The position numbers and the translations under genes were made by a program. From Rossellomorea aquimaris TF-12 (GTDB lineage Bacteria; Bacillota; Bacilli; Bacillales; Bacillaceae_B), in assembly GCF_001648555.1 (NCBI RefSeq), contig NZ_LQXM01000020.1, positions 56,588 through 120,587 on the forward strand: a DNA stretch of 64,000 nt, in the 5' to 3' direction. A model generated the notes under the pieces. The model was given only the letters and a program-made list of their open reading frames with translations. It did not search any database and was not told the origin of the DNA. How positions within the stretch are numbered: position 1 is the first letter of the stretch; each line of letters begins with the position of its first letter. Positions 25,081 through 34,162 of this stretch are shown one piece after another.

Positions 25081-26562
25081 TTACTCTTTATTCTTGTTTA
25101 ATACTTCAATTGCTTTTTTGAATTGTGGATCATTTTCTTTTAATTTCTCTCTAAGATCAGACATCAGTTTTGCAGTCGTTTCTCCATTTAATGTGCCAGT
25201 CACCTCTAGCTTGTTTTGCTCTTGGAATTGCTTAACGGCTTTTGTTGTATCTTCATCAAAGTAACCATCAACATTTCCAGGATTCAATTCTAAAGCTTGA
25301 AGCATTTGCTCGGCTGTTTTAACTACGTCAGAAAGATCCTTTTCTTTAAGCTCTTTATCAGGGTTAATATATGGTAATTGGGCATAGTCAGGCATTTTCA
25401 CTTCATAGTCAGGCTTAATACCCTTCTCATGAATCCAATTGCCTTCAGGGGTTAACCATTTAGCCGTTGTAAATTTCATATTTGACCCATCTTTAAAGTT
25501 TTCAGCTGTCTGCACTGTCCCTTTACCAAAGGTCTTTGTTCCGATTAAAGGAATATTATTGGATTCACTTACAGCTGCTGACAGAATTTCGGCTGCACTT
25601 GCACTGCCTCCATCCACAAGAACGGCTGTTGGAACATCCACTTTCTTCCCACTTTCAGAAACATACTTTTCTACCTTCCCATTACTATCTTCAACTTGGA
25701 AAAGGACTTCACCTTCTGGAACAAATAGGTTAGATATTTTTACTGCTTGGTCTAATAAACCACCTGGATTTTGTCTTAAATCCAATACAAGCTTCTTCAT
25801 ACCTTTTTCATTCATTTCGTTTAACGCATCAATTAATTCTTTATGAGTATTTTCAGAAAAGCTAGTGATCTGAATTTCAGCTACTCCATTTTCCTTCATT
25901 TCTGCATAAACGGTTTCAATTGGTATTTCATCTCTTGTAATGGTTACATCCATCGTTTTTTCCTGTCCAGGACGTTGTATTGTTAATGTAACCTTTGTCC
26001 CTTTTTCGCCTCTAATTAAAAGGACAGCATCGGTTACCGACATACCTTGTATGCTCTTTCCGTCTACTTTAATAATTTTATCATTTGGCTGAAGCCCTGC
26101 TTTTTCTGCTGGGGAGCCTTTGATTGGAGATACAATTGAAATATAACCTTCTTTTTCTTGAATCTCAGCACCGATTCCTTCAAAAGAAGATGAGATGCTT
26201 TCTTGGAACTTCTTAGCTTCATCTTCATTCATATAATCAGAATAAGGATCACCTACACTATCTAGCATTCCATTAATTGCACCGTTGACTAAAGTATCTT
26301 GATCAAGATCCTTATAGTAATTTTCGTTTAACTTATCAAATGCTTCGTACAGTTTCTGAAACTCAGAACGCTCAGTAACTCCTACATTGACAGCTTTTTC
26401 ATCCCCGAATGCTAAGGCGAATGTTGTGATTCCTGCTGTTGCAAACACAAGAAAAAACAGGAGCATTACAAATTTAAATTTTTTAATTTTTATAAAACTT
26501 GAATGACTTTCTTCTTGACTCTTTGACTGTTCTGTATGATCTTGTTCCAAAGCTTCCACCAC
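25081..26562 (-). CDS. ctpA: S41 carboxy-terminal processing protease (CtpA/CtpB type)
   Basis: Up to 493 residues: a membrane anchor (residues 32-52), a PDZ domain (about 115-195), an S41 protease domain (200-375), and a peptidoglycan-binding domain (400-480). The Ser-Lys-Gln triad is visible as S322 in GGSASAAE, K347 in TFGKG and Q351, with the same spacing as in CtpB. It acts outside the membrane on C-terminal tails; the B. subtilis paralog CtpB clips SpoIVFA during sporulation. In B. subtilis ctpA lies next to yodJ, as here apart from the germination operon, hence the symbol. The start is GTG at 26562 or TTG at 26550. Confidence 0.92.
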   Translation of the reverse strand: MVEALEQDHTEQSKSQEESHSSFIKIKKFKFVMLLFFLVFATAGITTFALAFGDEKAVNVGVTERSEFQKLYEAFDKLNENYYKDLDQDTLVNGAINGMLDSVGDPYSDYMNEDEAKKFQESISSSFEGIGAEIQEKEGYISIVSPIKGSPAEKAGLQPNDKIIKVDGKSIQGMSVTDAVLLIRGEKGTKVTLTIQRPGQEKTMDVTITRDEIPIETVYAEMKENGVAEIQITSFSENTHKELIDALNEMNEKGMKKLVLDLRQNPGGLLDQAVKISNLFVPEGEVLFQVEDSNGKVEKYVSESGKKVDVPTAVLVDGGSASAAEILSAAVSESNNIPLIGTKTFGKGTVQTAENFKDGSNMKFTTAKWLTPEGNWIHEKGIKPDYEVKMPDYAQLPYINPDKELKEKDLSDVVKTAEQMLQALELNPGNVDGYFDEDTTKAVKQFQEQNKLEVTGTLNGETTAKLMSDLREKLKENDPQFKKAIEVLNKNKE

Positions 26563-26666
26563 TTTCGTTGCTATGTATCTTGTGTGAATTTTGTTTAGAA
26601 TATCATGAAAACCTTATGTGAGCAATCATGAGCTAATAACTTCTTTATTCTATCAGCTTTCATAAC

Positions 26667-27254
26667 TTAACGAAAGGAAAATCGATTGTTATAATTATGA
26701 TGTGTCAAAATGGTTGTAAAAAAACCTACTGTACTTACAGCAAATAAAGAATATAAAAATGATTCTAAACCAATTATTGGCCATCCCATTATTAATACGA
26801 GACTATCAATGGCAAAAATTAATTTTCCTACGTTCCAATTAAGACTTTTTCCAACAAGCTGTGCGAGGAGGTCCGTCCCTCCAGTAGCTGAGTTACCTCT
26901 TAACATTATTCCAATACCAATTCCTACAAATGATCCACCACAGAAAGCACTCGGCAAAGGTGGAAGTATGAATTGGGTACTCCATTGATTAAAAAAGTCA
27001 ATCATGAATGATGATAACCATAACCCGTGGATACTATTGTAAAAAAGTGTTCGATCCATAAAATAGGCTAAGGTATAGAGGGGGATACTTAAAATGATGA
27101 TGGTAAGACCAGGTTTAAACCCAAACCAATAATGTGAGATCAGCCCAATCCCTATCATTCCTCCATCAAGAAAAAGATGAGGCACGAAAAATAAATTGAT
27201 TCCCACCCCAACCAATAAACTTCCAAAAATAATAATTCCGAAGTCTCTAATCAT
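26667..27254 (-). CDS. YitT-family membrane protein, short form
   Basis: A 195-residue membrane protein with five or six helices. The repeat hallmarks LFFVPHLFLDGGMIGIGL and MLRGNSATGGTDLLAQLV belong to the YitT (DUF161) family. It lacks the cytoplasmic DUF2179 domain found in most YitT proteins of about 280 residues. The start chosen is the ATG at 27254, behind GGGGGAAGG; a longer reading to 27314 would add a CPNC segment without a good ribosome site. Function is unknown. Confidence 0.8.
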   Translation of the reverse strand: MIRDFGIIIFGSLLVGVGINLFFVPHLFLDGGMIGIGLISHYWFGFKPGLTIIILSIPLYTLAYFMDRTLFYNSIHGLWLSSFMIDFFNQWSTQFILPPLPSAFCGGSFVGIGIGIMLRGNSATGGTDLLAQLVGKSLNWNVGKLIFAIDSLVLIMGWPIIGLESFLYSLFAVSTVGFFTTILTHHNYNNRFSFR

Positions 27255-27375
27255 ACCCTTCCCCCATTTATGACAGTTTGGACATCCTCTATTATTGTTG
27301 TATGTGTGTATCATTCAAATCATTAATGATTTCCAATAAATATTTATATTTCTTTATAGAATATTGCATTCTCAA

Positions 27376-27462
27376 ACTGATTGCAGGGAGGGCAGTGACC
27401 ATCAAGGTACATACTGTTTGAAAAGAGTCGTTATAAAACAGCAATCCTTACGAGTAAACCCT
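27376..27462. repeat. Dispersed repeat, copy 3 (internally deleted)
   Basis: It starts with CTGATTGCAGGGAGGG (TTGATTGCAGCGAGAGG in copy 1) and passes directly to TGACCATCAAGGTACATACTG and the right end CAGCAATCCTTACGAGTAAA. The right end contains the stop codon and last codons of the second GerAB-type gene. Confidence 0.6.
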
Positions 27463-28545
27463 ATTATTTTTTTTAGTAAGCGTAATGAAAAGAATCATCA
27501 TCGGTAGAAACAAACCTAAAATTAATTTATATACGAGGGATACTTCAATGAATTGCTGAAAAAAAGCAATATTGGGGTAAATAATATTAGAGAAATACCA
27601 AAGAACGATTCCTAGTGGAAAAGCAAAGATTACACCTTTTTTAAACCTAAATAGATGGGATAATGATAAACAAGTAACATAATAGCAGAGTAGTAATTTC
27701 ACAAATAAACTAATGACCCATACAGCTGCTATAATGGTTTCTACTCTTTCCAAAATATTTGCTACACTAATTTTTTGTGCTAATAAAAAAGTAGGGTATG
27801 TATAGAAAGACGATAATTCATGTCCTAATACACCTATGATCAATAAAGTAAGAATGATTAGTAAAACTCCCCCCACCACTCCTCCTTTCATCAAATTTTT
27901 TAATACTTTATCTTTTTCATTAACATTTGGGATAAGCATCATTAAAATAAACATTTCTAAATAAGGTAATGAAAATATGGATAAAGAACTTTTTAATATT
28001 GGCTTTGTACCTGATTGTGCAATTGGCTCAACATTCTTCCAATCGATTTCTGGAATGATAAAGATGAAGAAAATGATAAATAAAATGAGGAAGGAAGGAT
28101 ATAAGGTTTCTGATGTTCTTGCTATGACCTCTATCCCTTGTCTCACTCCATAAAAAATCGGAATGAGAAATAACAAATGGATATATTCTTTCGGAGTGCG
28201 CATCAACACTGACCCCGTTAAAAAATCTCCTAGATTACTTAATACCTGTGCGCTCAAGAAAAAAAAATACAAAAAGAAGAGAAAATTTATTATCTTCCCT
28301 AGGCTCTTACCAAAAACAATATCGTTGATTTGAAAAAGGTTTTCTGAAGAGTAGTTCTTTAAAATAAAGTAATATAAAAATAATAAAATAATTCCTATAA
28401 ATGACCCAATTATCCCTGAAATCCATCCATCATTTCCTGCTTTTAAAAGAGCAGGTGGAACTAATAGGATTGAGCTTCCAACTGTATACATAAGAGTTAA
28501 TACATAAAGTTGCTTGGATGAAATACTGGTTTTTTCTGTTTCCAA
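27448..28545 (-). CDS. GerAB-type germination permease, second copy
   Basis: A 365-residue, ten-helix protein of the spore germination permease family (amino-acid permease fold), the germinant-binding B subunit of a GerA-type receptor in the spore inner membrane. Family marks are SISSKQLYVLTLMYTVGSSILL at the N-terminus, GVRQGIEVIARTSE, and FSLPYLEMFILMML. It is about half identical by eye to the gene immediately upstream. The start is a TTG with GGAGGGAG upstream. It is the last gene of the operon; its stop lies inside a repeat copy. Confidence 0.9.
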   Translation of the reverse strand: METEKTSISSKQLYVLTLMYTVGSSILLVPPALLKAGNDGWISGIIGSFIGIILLFLYYFILKNYSSENLFQINDIVFGKSLGKIINFLFFLYFFFLSAQVLSNLGDFLTGSVLMRTPKEYIHLLFLIPIFYGVRQGIEVIARTSETLYPSFLILFIIFFIFIIPEIDWKNVEPIAQSGTKPILKSSLSIFSLPYLEMFILMMLIPNVNEKDKVLKNLMKGGVVGGVLLIILTLLIIGVLGHELSSFYTYPTFLLAQKISVANILERVETIIAAVWVISLFVKLLLCYYVTCLSLSHLFRFKKGVIFAFPLGIVLWYFSNIIYPNIAFFQQFIEVSLVYKLILGLFLPMMILFITLTKKNNRVYS

Positions 28546-28572
28546 TACTCTCCCTCCTTACAATGAATTATT

Positions 28573-29685
28573 TCATGAAGTTGTTTGCTTGGATTGAACT
28601 TTTTTCTGAATAATAACAGATAATAGACTTAGAATGGGAATCACCAAACCAAAAAGTAAGGTGTATGAAAGGATGACCTCACTCACAAACATTGTAAAAA
28701 ATGAAACATTTGGATAAATCGTGACCGAGAAATATAAAATAGAAATAATTAATGGAAATATAAGCACCTTATCATTTTTTATTTTCAATATTTCTCCCAA
28801 TCCTACTACTGATGAATAGAAGCAAATGATGACTTTAAAAAATAAACTTATAATCCAGACAGCAGCCGCCACTACCTCAACTCTCTGTAAAAAATCTGCA
28901 ATGTTTATTTTTTTAGCCAATACATATGTTGGATATTGTAAATGCGGAGTGAATGAATACCCAAGAACTAACACAATGAGAAGGGTTATAAGAATTAGGA
29001 TTCCACCTCCTACAACCCCTCCTGTAATAAAGGATTTACCTATTGTCTCACTTTCCATAACGAAGGTAGAAATTAATATCAGCGTGAACATTTCTAAATA
29101 AGGAACTGTTAGAATGGAGAAAGACCCCTTTAGTATAGGCTTTATCCCTTCTCCAAAAACAGGCTCTAAATTAATCAATTGACCTTCTGGTATTAAAAAG
29201 ATCACTAAGAAGCTTAATAACATAATAAATGTAGGATAGACAACTTCAGCAGATCGAGCAATTACCTCTATCCCATGTTTCACCCCATATGCAATCGGCA
29301 AAAGAAAGAGCATATGAATAAATATTTTAGGTGTTTCCACCATAATTTGAGTGATCATAAAATCCCCTAAATTACTTAATACCTCACAGGTGAGAAAGAA
29401 GATAAAGAAAAAATAAAGCACAGATAACATTCTTCCTATGGTTTTCCCAAATGCTTTTTCTAGCATAAAAAAATATGATTTTCCTGGAAATCGTTTAATT
29501 AAAGAAACATATATATAAATTACGCTGGCACCAAGGAATACCCCAATTATTCCAGATATCCAGCTGTCTTGAAGACTTGCAGCAATCAATGCTGGAGGAG
29601 TTAACAAAATGGAACTTCCAATTGAAAAGAATAAGACAAGAAGCATGAATTGACGAGGGGATATTTTCTGTATTTGGTTATCCAA
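28573..29685 (-). CDS. GerAB-type germination permease, first copy
   Basis: A 370-residue, ten-helix germinant-binding B subunit. Marks: ISPRQFMLLVLFFSIGSSILL, GVKHGIEVIARSAEVVYP, TVPYLEMFTLILI, and VEVVAAAVWIISLFFK. The start is a TTG eight bases after AAGGAGAG. Two B subunits in one receptor operon suggest alternative germinant specificities sharing one A/C pair, or a B-B requirement as in some GerK-like receptors. Confidence 0.92.
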   Translation of the reverse strand: MDNQIQKISPRQFMLLVLFFSIGSSILLTPPALIAASLQDSWISGIIGVFLGASVIYIYVSLIKRFPGKSYFFMLEKAFGKTIGRMLSVLYFFFIFFLTCEVLSNLGDFMITQIMVETPKIFIHMLFLLPIAYGVKHGIEVIARSAEVVYPTFIMLLSFLVIFLIPEGQLINLEPVFGEGIKPILKGSFSILTVPYLEMFTLILISTFVMESETIGKSFITGGVVGGGILILITLLIVLVLGYSFTPHLQYPTYVLAKKINIADFLQRVEVVAAAVWIISLFFKVIICFYSSVVGLGEILKIKNDKVLIFPLIISILYFSVTIYPNVSFFTMFVSEVILSYTLLFGLVIPILSLLSVIIQKKVQSKQTTS

Positions 29686-29697
29686 GCTGCTCTCTCC

Positions 29698-29925
29698 TTA
29701 TTCGAACAATTTATTAATCCATTCCGTAACAGGTTTAAATACAAAAATAATTGCATTTAATGGATTGGGCACTTCAATATGAAATGCTTCCGCTACAAAT
29801 AAACTCAAACCAACTATTACAAGGGAAAGATAAACAATTAATTCCTTTTTATTGTTCTTAAGATTAGGGAAATCTACCAAAAACATAATGATCGATACGC
29901 TTAAAACAAGTAAAACATTAATCAA
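29698..29925 (-). CDS. Germinant receptor D-type subunit (small two-helix protein)
   Basis: A 75-residue protein with two membrane helices (about residues 2-19 and 29-48) and an amphipathic tail (FVFKPVTEWINKLFE). Small two-helix D proteins are encoded in or beside many GerA-type operons in Bacillus and modulate receptor function. Position between the C and B genes supports this assignment. The start is a TTG nine bases after AGGAGG. No other family resemblance is visible. Confidence 0.75.
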   Translation of the reverse strand: MINVLLVLSVSIIMFLVDFPNLKNNKKELIVYLSLVIVGLSLFVAEAFHIEVPNPLNAIIFVFKPVTEWINKLFE

Positions 29926-29939
29926 AATTGTTATCCTCC

Positions 29940-31133
29940 TTAATCCTTAAGCGACTTACCTAAAGTTCCTGTATTATGAACCTTAGCTGTAACCTTGACT
30001 TCCGATTGCGTACTAGGAAATATATCGTTCCATTCTTTCTTATGCTTTTTCCAATAGGAAGGCTCCTTTCGATGGAGAGTACTTCCAAATCCGAGGATAT
30101 CGGACTGAAATTCCTCTTGAGATGCCTTAATGCTATCTTTAACTGATGACTTTATTTTGTTAGATAAATCCTTTTGAATTCCTTCTAATACTGTTAATTC
30201 AGTTGGATTTAGTTTACATTCGGCATCCGTCAGGTTCCCCTCTACTTCAATATCTATGTTGATTTTGGGAGACCCCTTATAAATATTGGCAGTCATCTTG
30301 CTTTTTGTCCGAATAATCTCAATGGTCATTTTTTCTTCTTCATTATTGGGACATTTCAATATTTCTGTACTGCTTTGAATATTCCCTTGAGAATAATTGT
30401 ATCCTTTACTTTGTTCCTCATTAAACCATCCGACTAATTTATCCTCTTTAAAAACTCCTAAATTATCTAATTTCACTACTGAGTCAGGTATTGAAGTATC
30501 AATATTACTAGAGGTTTTCCCTATGTTGGGGTCGCCCATTACTTTTATTCCTGTTACAGCCAGTTCTTTTCCTGTCGTTTTAAGATCCTCAAGCAATTCA
30601 TCAAATTTATAGGCCGTAACACTTCCAAAATTCTCATAAGATGATGTAATCATCGATTGTAATGACAGGGCAGGTATCGGTTCAATAAACGTTAAGATGG
30701 ATAGTACTTCTTTTGCGGAATTGTTTTTAGCAACGACTACATAAAAATCATTTCTTAGTTCATGATCTCTTATTAGTGGATCAAGGAGCTTTTTCAGACC
30801 CTCTTTTACTAATTCCTCATCAAGAACTAAAAGTTGAACGTGAGCAAAGTAGACCTTTCTTGGTGTTAATTTGGTAAGCTTTCTCCAAGCCTCGAACAAT
30901 GTTTCACCTTCAGCAGAAACGGTTCTTATTGTTACACCTACTGCTCCTTTCTTAGTCGCTTGAGAGGAAGTCGTAGGGTTGATTAGTTGTACTGTAAACA
31001 AATAACCCTTTTCTGTTTTATCCACACCAATTGCCAATGCGACGACTAATTCGTTTAACTCCCTTCTATTCCAACACCCAGTAAGAACACTTAATGACAA
31101 TAAGACGATTAAACCTATCTTCAATCGTTTCAC
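29940..31133 (-). CDS. GerAC-type germination lipoprotein
   Basis: About 397 residues: a signal peptide with lipobox LTGC, then the Ger(x)C fold starting CWNRRELNELVVALAIGVDK; TPRKVYFAHVQLLVLDEEL and the long C-terminal helical region match GerAC/GerBC. The lipoprotein sits on the outer face of the spore inner membrane as the C subunit of the receptor. The start is GTG at 31133 (MKRLKIGL) or GTG at 31142. In most ger operons the order is A-B-C; here C precedes the B genes. Confidence 0.93.
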   Translation of the reverse strand: MKRLKIGLIVLLSLSVLTGCWNRRELNELVVALAIGVDKTEKGYLFTVQLINPTTSSQATKKGAVGVTIRTVSAEGETLFEAWRKLTKLTPRKVYFAHVQLLVLDEELVKEGLKKLLDPLIRDHELRNDFYVVVAKNNSAKEVLSILTFIEPIPALSLQSMITSSYENFGSVTAYKFDELLEDLKTTGKELAVTGIKVMGDPNIGKTSSNIDTSIPDSVVKLDNLGVFKEDKLVGWFNEEQSKGYNYSQGNIQSSTEILKCPNNEEEKMTIEIIRTKSKMTANIYKGSPKINIDIEVEGNLTDAECKLNPTELTVLEGIQKDLSNKIKSSVKDSIKASQEEFQSDILGFGSTLHRKEPSYWKKHKKEWNDIFPSTQSEVKVTAKVHNTGTLGKSLKD

Positions 31134-31160
31134 CCTACTCACATCCTCTCATTGAGATTT

Positions 31161-32756
31161 TTATTTTTTTTGAAATTTACCTTTTGATTGTTGCCGACTC
31201 ATATTTGTTTGATTTATCAATCTCGGTCGTGTCGATAGCCATTTTAGTGGGAGATGAAAGATCGCATCTTTTTGATCGGTTTTATTATAAGGGGCAATCG
31301 GAGACATGTAAGGAACTCCAAAGGACCTTAAACTGCATAAATGGATAACTAATAAAAACAATCCAACTGTAACACCGTATAGACCGAAGGAAGCAGCCAA
31401 GATCATAAATGCGAACCGTAATCCCCGAACTGCAATAGCTAGATTATAAGCAGGGAAAACGAAAGTCGAAATGGCTGTTATAGAAACCACAATAACCATT
31501 GCTGGAGTAACAAAGCCTGCCTCAACAGCTGCTTGGCCAATTACCAATGCACCAACAATAGAAATTGCCTGACCAACTGCTTTCGGCATACGTATTCCAG
31601 CCTCCCTAAGGATTTCGAAGGTCAGTTCCATTATTAATGCTTCTACAAACGCTGGAAACGGAACTCCTTCCCGCTGAGCGGCCAGTGTAATCATTAAAGG
31701 GGTTGGAATTAACTCTTGATGAAAAGTCTTAATGGCAATGAACATTGACGGACTTAACAAGGCTAAAAAGAATGCTGCATATCGAAGTAATCTTATTAAG
31801 CCAAAATCCGACCGTTGATAATAGTCTTCAGATGACTGTAGGAACTGAGTAAAAACCACGGGTACGAGAAGTACAAATGGGGTACCGTCTATCAATATGG
31901 CAACTCTACCCTCTAGCATTCCAGCTGCAATAACATCTGGCCGTTCAGAGTTAAAGATTGTTGGAAAGGGTGTTACGGTACTATCCTGGATTAATTCCTC
32001 AATATAGGCACTTTCTAAAATGCCATCAATGTCAATTTCATCTATTCTTCTACGCACTTCTTCAATAATACTTTGATTGACTATCCCATTTATATACATA
32101 ATGTTTACTTCTGTTTTGGTATATCTCCCAACGGTTTTATGTTCAAGTCTTACATTCTCACTTTTTATTTTTCTTCTTATTAATGTGGTATTGGTTCGAA
32201 TATCTTCTGTAAATCCTTCTTGAGGCCCTCTTACTACACTTTGGGTTCGAGGCTCACTGACATCCCTTTTGGTTGGATCTTTTGTTTTAGCTATAATGGA
32301 TTGGTTATAACCATGGATTAATATGGCTGATTCTCCTGAGAGAATATATGAAAATAATTCTTTGAATTGATTAGTGTAAGCGATATCTGCAATAGTCATG
32401 CTTGAATCAGCTAAATTTGAAATTAAAGTAGCAGGTTCCTCAATTACAGGATATTTCCCGAACCATTCTAACAATGATTTAATCACACTATCTTGGATCT
32501 GCTGAGATCCGGCTAAACCTTCCATATAGATAATAACCATTGAAACATCTGGATGAGGATGAAGTTTTCTTATAACTAAATCCGCACTCTCACCAAATGT
32601 TTGTTTTAAGTAAGCGATATTGCTTTCTAAGTCTGAATAAATCTCTTCATATTCCGGACCACTTAGATTATCAGCTACTTCAATCGGTTCATCCCTTTTG
32701 TAATGTGGGTTTTTTTTCGTCTTTTTCTTTTTTGGAATAATCTTAATTGGTGTCAT
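31161..32756 (-). CDS. GerAA-type germination protein (A subunit)
   Basis: A 531-residue protein: a cytosolic N-terminal half (to about residue 290) and a membrane half with four or five helices. DGTPFVLLVPVVFTQFLQSSEDYYQR, TLAAQREGVPFPAFVEALIMELTFEILREAG and MPKAVGQAISIVGALVIGQAAVEAG are the signatures of GerAA/SpoVAF proteins. A-subunits form the channel-like part of germinant receptors. It is first in the operon, with GAGGTGGG eight bases before the ATG; no firm forespore promoter could be assigned. Confidence 0.95.
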   Translation of the reverse strand: MTPIKIIPKKKKTKKNPHYKRDEPIEVADNLSGPEYEEIYSDLESNIAYLKQTFGESADLVIRKLHPHPDVSMVIIYMEGLAGSQQIQDSVIKSLLEWFGKYPVIEEPATLISNLADSSMTIADIAYTNQFKELFSYILSGESAILIHGYNQSIIAKTKDPTKRDVSEPRTQSVVRGPQEGFTEDIRTNTTLIRRKIKSENVRLEHKTVGRYTKTEVNIMYINGIVNQSIIEEVRRRIDEIDIDGILESAYIEELIQDSTVTPFPTIFNSERPDVIAAGMLEGRVAILIDGTPFVLLVPVVFTQFLQSSEDYYQRSDFGLIRLLRYAAFFLALLSPSMFIAIKTFHQELIPTPLMITLAAQREGVPFPAFVEALIMELTFEILREAGIRMPKAVGQAISIVGALVIGQAAVEAGFVTPAMVIVVSITAISTFVFPAYNLAIAVRGLRFAFMILAASFGLYGVTVGLFLLVIHLCSLRSFGVPYMSPIAPYNKTDQKDAIFHLPLKWLSTRPRLINQTNMSRQQSKGKFQKK

Positions 32757-32857
32757 TATGTGGTCCCACCTCTAAATCCGGCCTTTTATCATAATGTTTA
32801 CAGATTCCTTCCAATTATTCACTTTGAAATGATATCCAATAACTGTTTTTGATAATA

Positions 32858-33090
32858 AAAGGGTCTTTTCGCAAAGATTGTTGTTTTACGTACATCATTT
32901 CTGCTAATGCCTCTGTCAACAAGTAAGTGTAGATGGTGTGGGGAAATTTGATTCGAGCGGAAGGTGTTCGACTCTTCCGGTAAGGACAGGTGAGACCCGA
33001 GGCTCACCTCCCACCCCGCAGAAAGCTAGCATCCTCTCGCTGCAATCAACGAATACTTTCTTATATTAAATAGCAACAATCGTTACGAAA
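32858..33090. repeat. Dispersed repeat, copy 4 (nearly complete, inverted)
   Basis: Read on the minus strand this 233-base element matches copy 1: TTTCGTAACGATTGTTGCT, then CGTTGATTGCAGCGAGAGG, a longer central arm with the stem GGTGAG/CTCACC, CCCCACACCATC, CTTGTTGACAGAGGCATTAG, and finally AACAACAATCTTTGCGAAAAGACCC. Terminal inverted repeats are TTTCGCAAAGATTGTTG (32867-32883) and CAACAATCGTTACGAAA (33074-33090). It lies between the germination operon and yodJ. Short ORFs read inside it are not genes. Confidence 0.8.
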
Positions 33091-33100
33091 TGAACAAACT

Positions 33101-33139
33101 AAAAAAAGGTTTAGAAGTTAAAAAACTTCTAAACCTTTT
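33101..33139 (-). terminator. Terminator of yodJ
   Basis: AAAGGTTTAGAAGTT pairs perfectly with AACTTCTAAACCTTT around a 4-base loop, three bases after the yodJ stop, with a T-run on the minus strand. Confidence 0.88.
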
Positions 33140-33141
33140 CC

Positions 33142-34020
33142 TTATATCTCTTTAACATTTGAAAAATATTCTTCTAGAGTCCAATTGTTATCTTTGATCA
33201 CTTCAGCTGCTTCTTTCCCAACATATCTAAAGTGCCAAGGCTCATATTGGTATTTGGTAATATCGACTTTATCTTCAGGATAACGGAGAATAAACCCGTA
33301 TTTATATGCGTTCTCTTTTAACCATTTGCCTTCCTTTGTATCTCCGAACTCTATATTTACTTGGAAGTTGTTACTTTTACTTGAAATATCCATCGCTAAT
33401 CCAGATTGGTGTTCACTTTGTCCTGGAGGAGCAACTGCCATAACGGCTTTCTCTTCTCCAAATTGTTCTATCTCTCTTTCAAGTAGCATTTCTTGGTATT
33501 CATACGAACGATAACCGGAAATAGCCGTTAAATATATTTGTTGAGATTTAGCATCAATGAACATCATTTCCAGTTGCTGTGCAGCTTCTTGACGTAAATG
33601 TGCTTTTTCAAGCTCTTGATTACCAAATACAAAAGGAACGTTTGGACGAATCAAATCCTTTGGTTTGTATTCACCTAGAGCGTATTCTTTATTGACGAGG
33701 GCTAATTTATTCTCTGGGTTTTGAATCACTTGTTTTCCATCAACTAATTTTACCTCATTAAAAAATTGAGATTCCAGCTGAAGTTCTGGAGGAACAGGCT
33801 CCTCATCTGATTTGGAGTTTTGATCATCATTTGGACTTTCCGATTGTTGATTTGAGTCAGTAGGACTTTCTGAAGTTTCTTGATTTGGTTGATTATGTTC
33901 TTGCTGATTTGTTTCTTCTTGTTGTTTTTGGCCTAATAAATCCTGCGACCACTCTTGTATCTGCCCACAACCCGTTAGAATAAACAGGGAAGTAGCAGTA
34001 ACCAAGATGACCTTCTTCAT
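33142..34020 (-). CDS. yodJ: YodJ-type D,D-carboxypeptidase lipoprotein (VanY family)
   Basis: A 292-residue M15 peptidase that trims D-Ala (or the tetrapeptide stem) from peptidoglycan. A signal peptide with lipobox LTGC is followed by a Gln/Asn/Ser-rich linker (about residues 35-80). The VanY zinc site is visible as SEHQSGLAMD (HxxxxxxD) and EPWHFRYVG (ExxH), and SGYRSYEYQEMLL is the substrate loop. Position next to deoD and yodL matches B. subtilis yodJ-deoD-yodL. AGGTG precedes the ATG. Confidence 0.93.
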   Translation of the reverse strand: MKKVILVTATSLFILTGCGQIQEWSQDLLGQKQQEETNQQEHNQPNQETSESPTDSNQQSESPNDDQNSKSDEEPVPPELQLESQFFNEVKLVDGKQVIQNPENKLALVNKEYALGEYKPKDLIRPNVPFVFGNQELEKAHLRQEAAQQLEMMFIDAKSQQIYLTAISGYRSYEYQEMLLEREIEQFGEEKAVMAVAPPGQSEHQSGLAMDISSKSNNFQVNIEFGDTKEGKWLKENAYKYGFILRYPEDKVDITKYQYEPWHFRYVGKEAAEVIKDNNWTLEEYFSNVKEI

Positions 34021-34104
34021 ATTTTCACCTAGTTTCTCTTTATTGTTCCATTTTCCATCTTATCATGTTATATGATTTCTGTAAGCAGGATAAAGTTCAC
34101 AAAA

Positions 34105-34142
34105 GAAAAAAACTGCTTATCAAAAAAAGGCTGATAAGCAGA
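34105..34142 (-). terminator. Terminator of deoD
   Basis: CTGCTTATC pairs with GATAAGCAG (34113-34121 with 34133-34141) around an 11-base loop, with a long T-run on the minus strand. Confidence 0.82.
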
Positions 34143-34162
34143 TTACTTTTTCACTTTTTTTA

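Noticed and set aside
25439..25846. 135-codon frame antisense to the protease gene
   Set aside because: Shadow of the protease codons; no ribosome site, low-complexity hydrophobic product.
32757..32857. Sigma-G promoter for the germination operon
   Set aside because: CATTATGAT is a partial -10 match only, and no convincing -35 is at the right distance.
32819..33007. 62-codon frame upstream of the germination operon
   Set aside because: It is entirely within repeat copy 4; the reading frame is not kept in the other copies.
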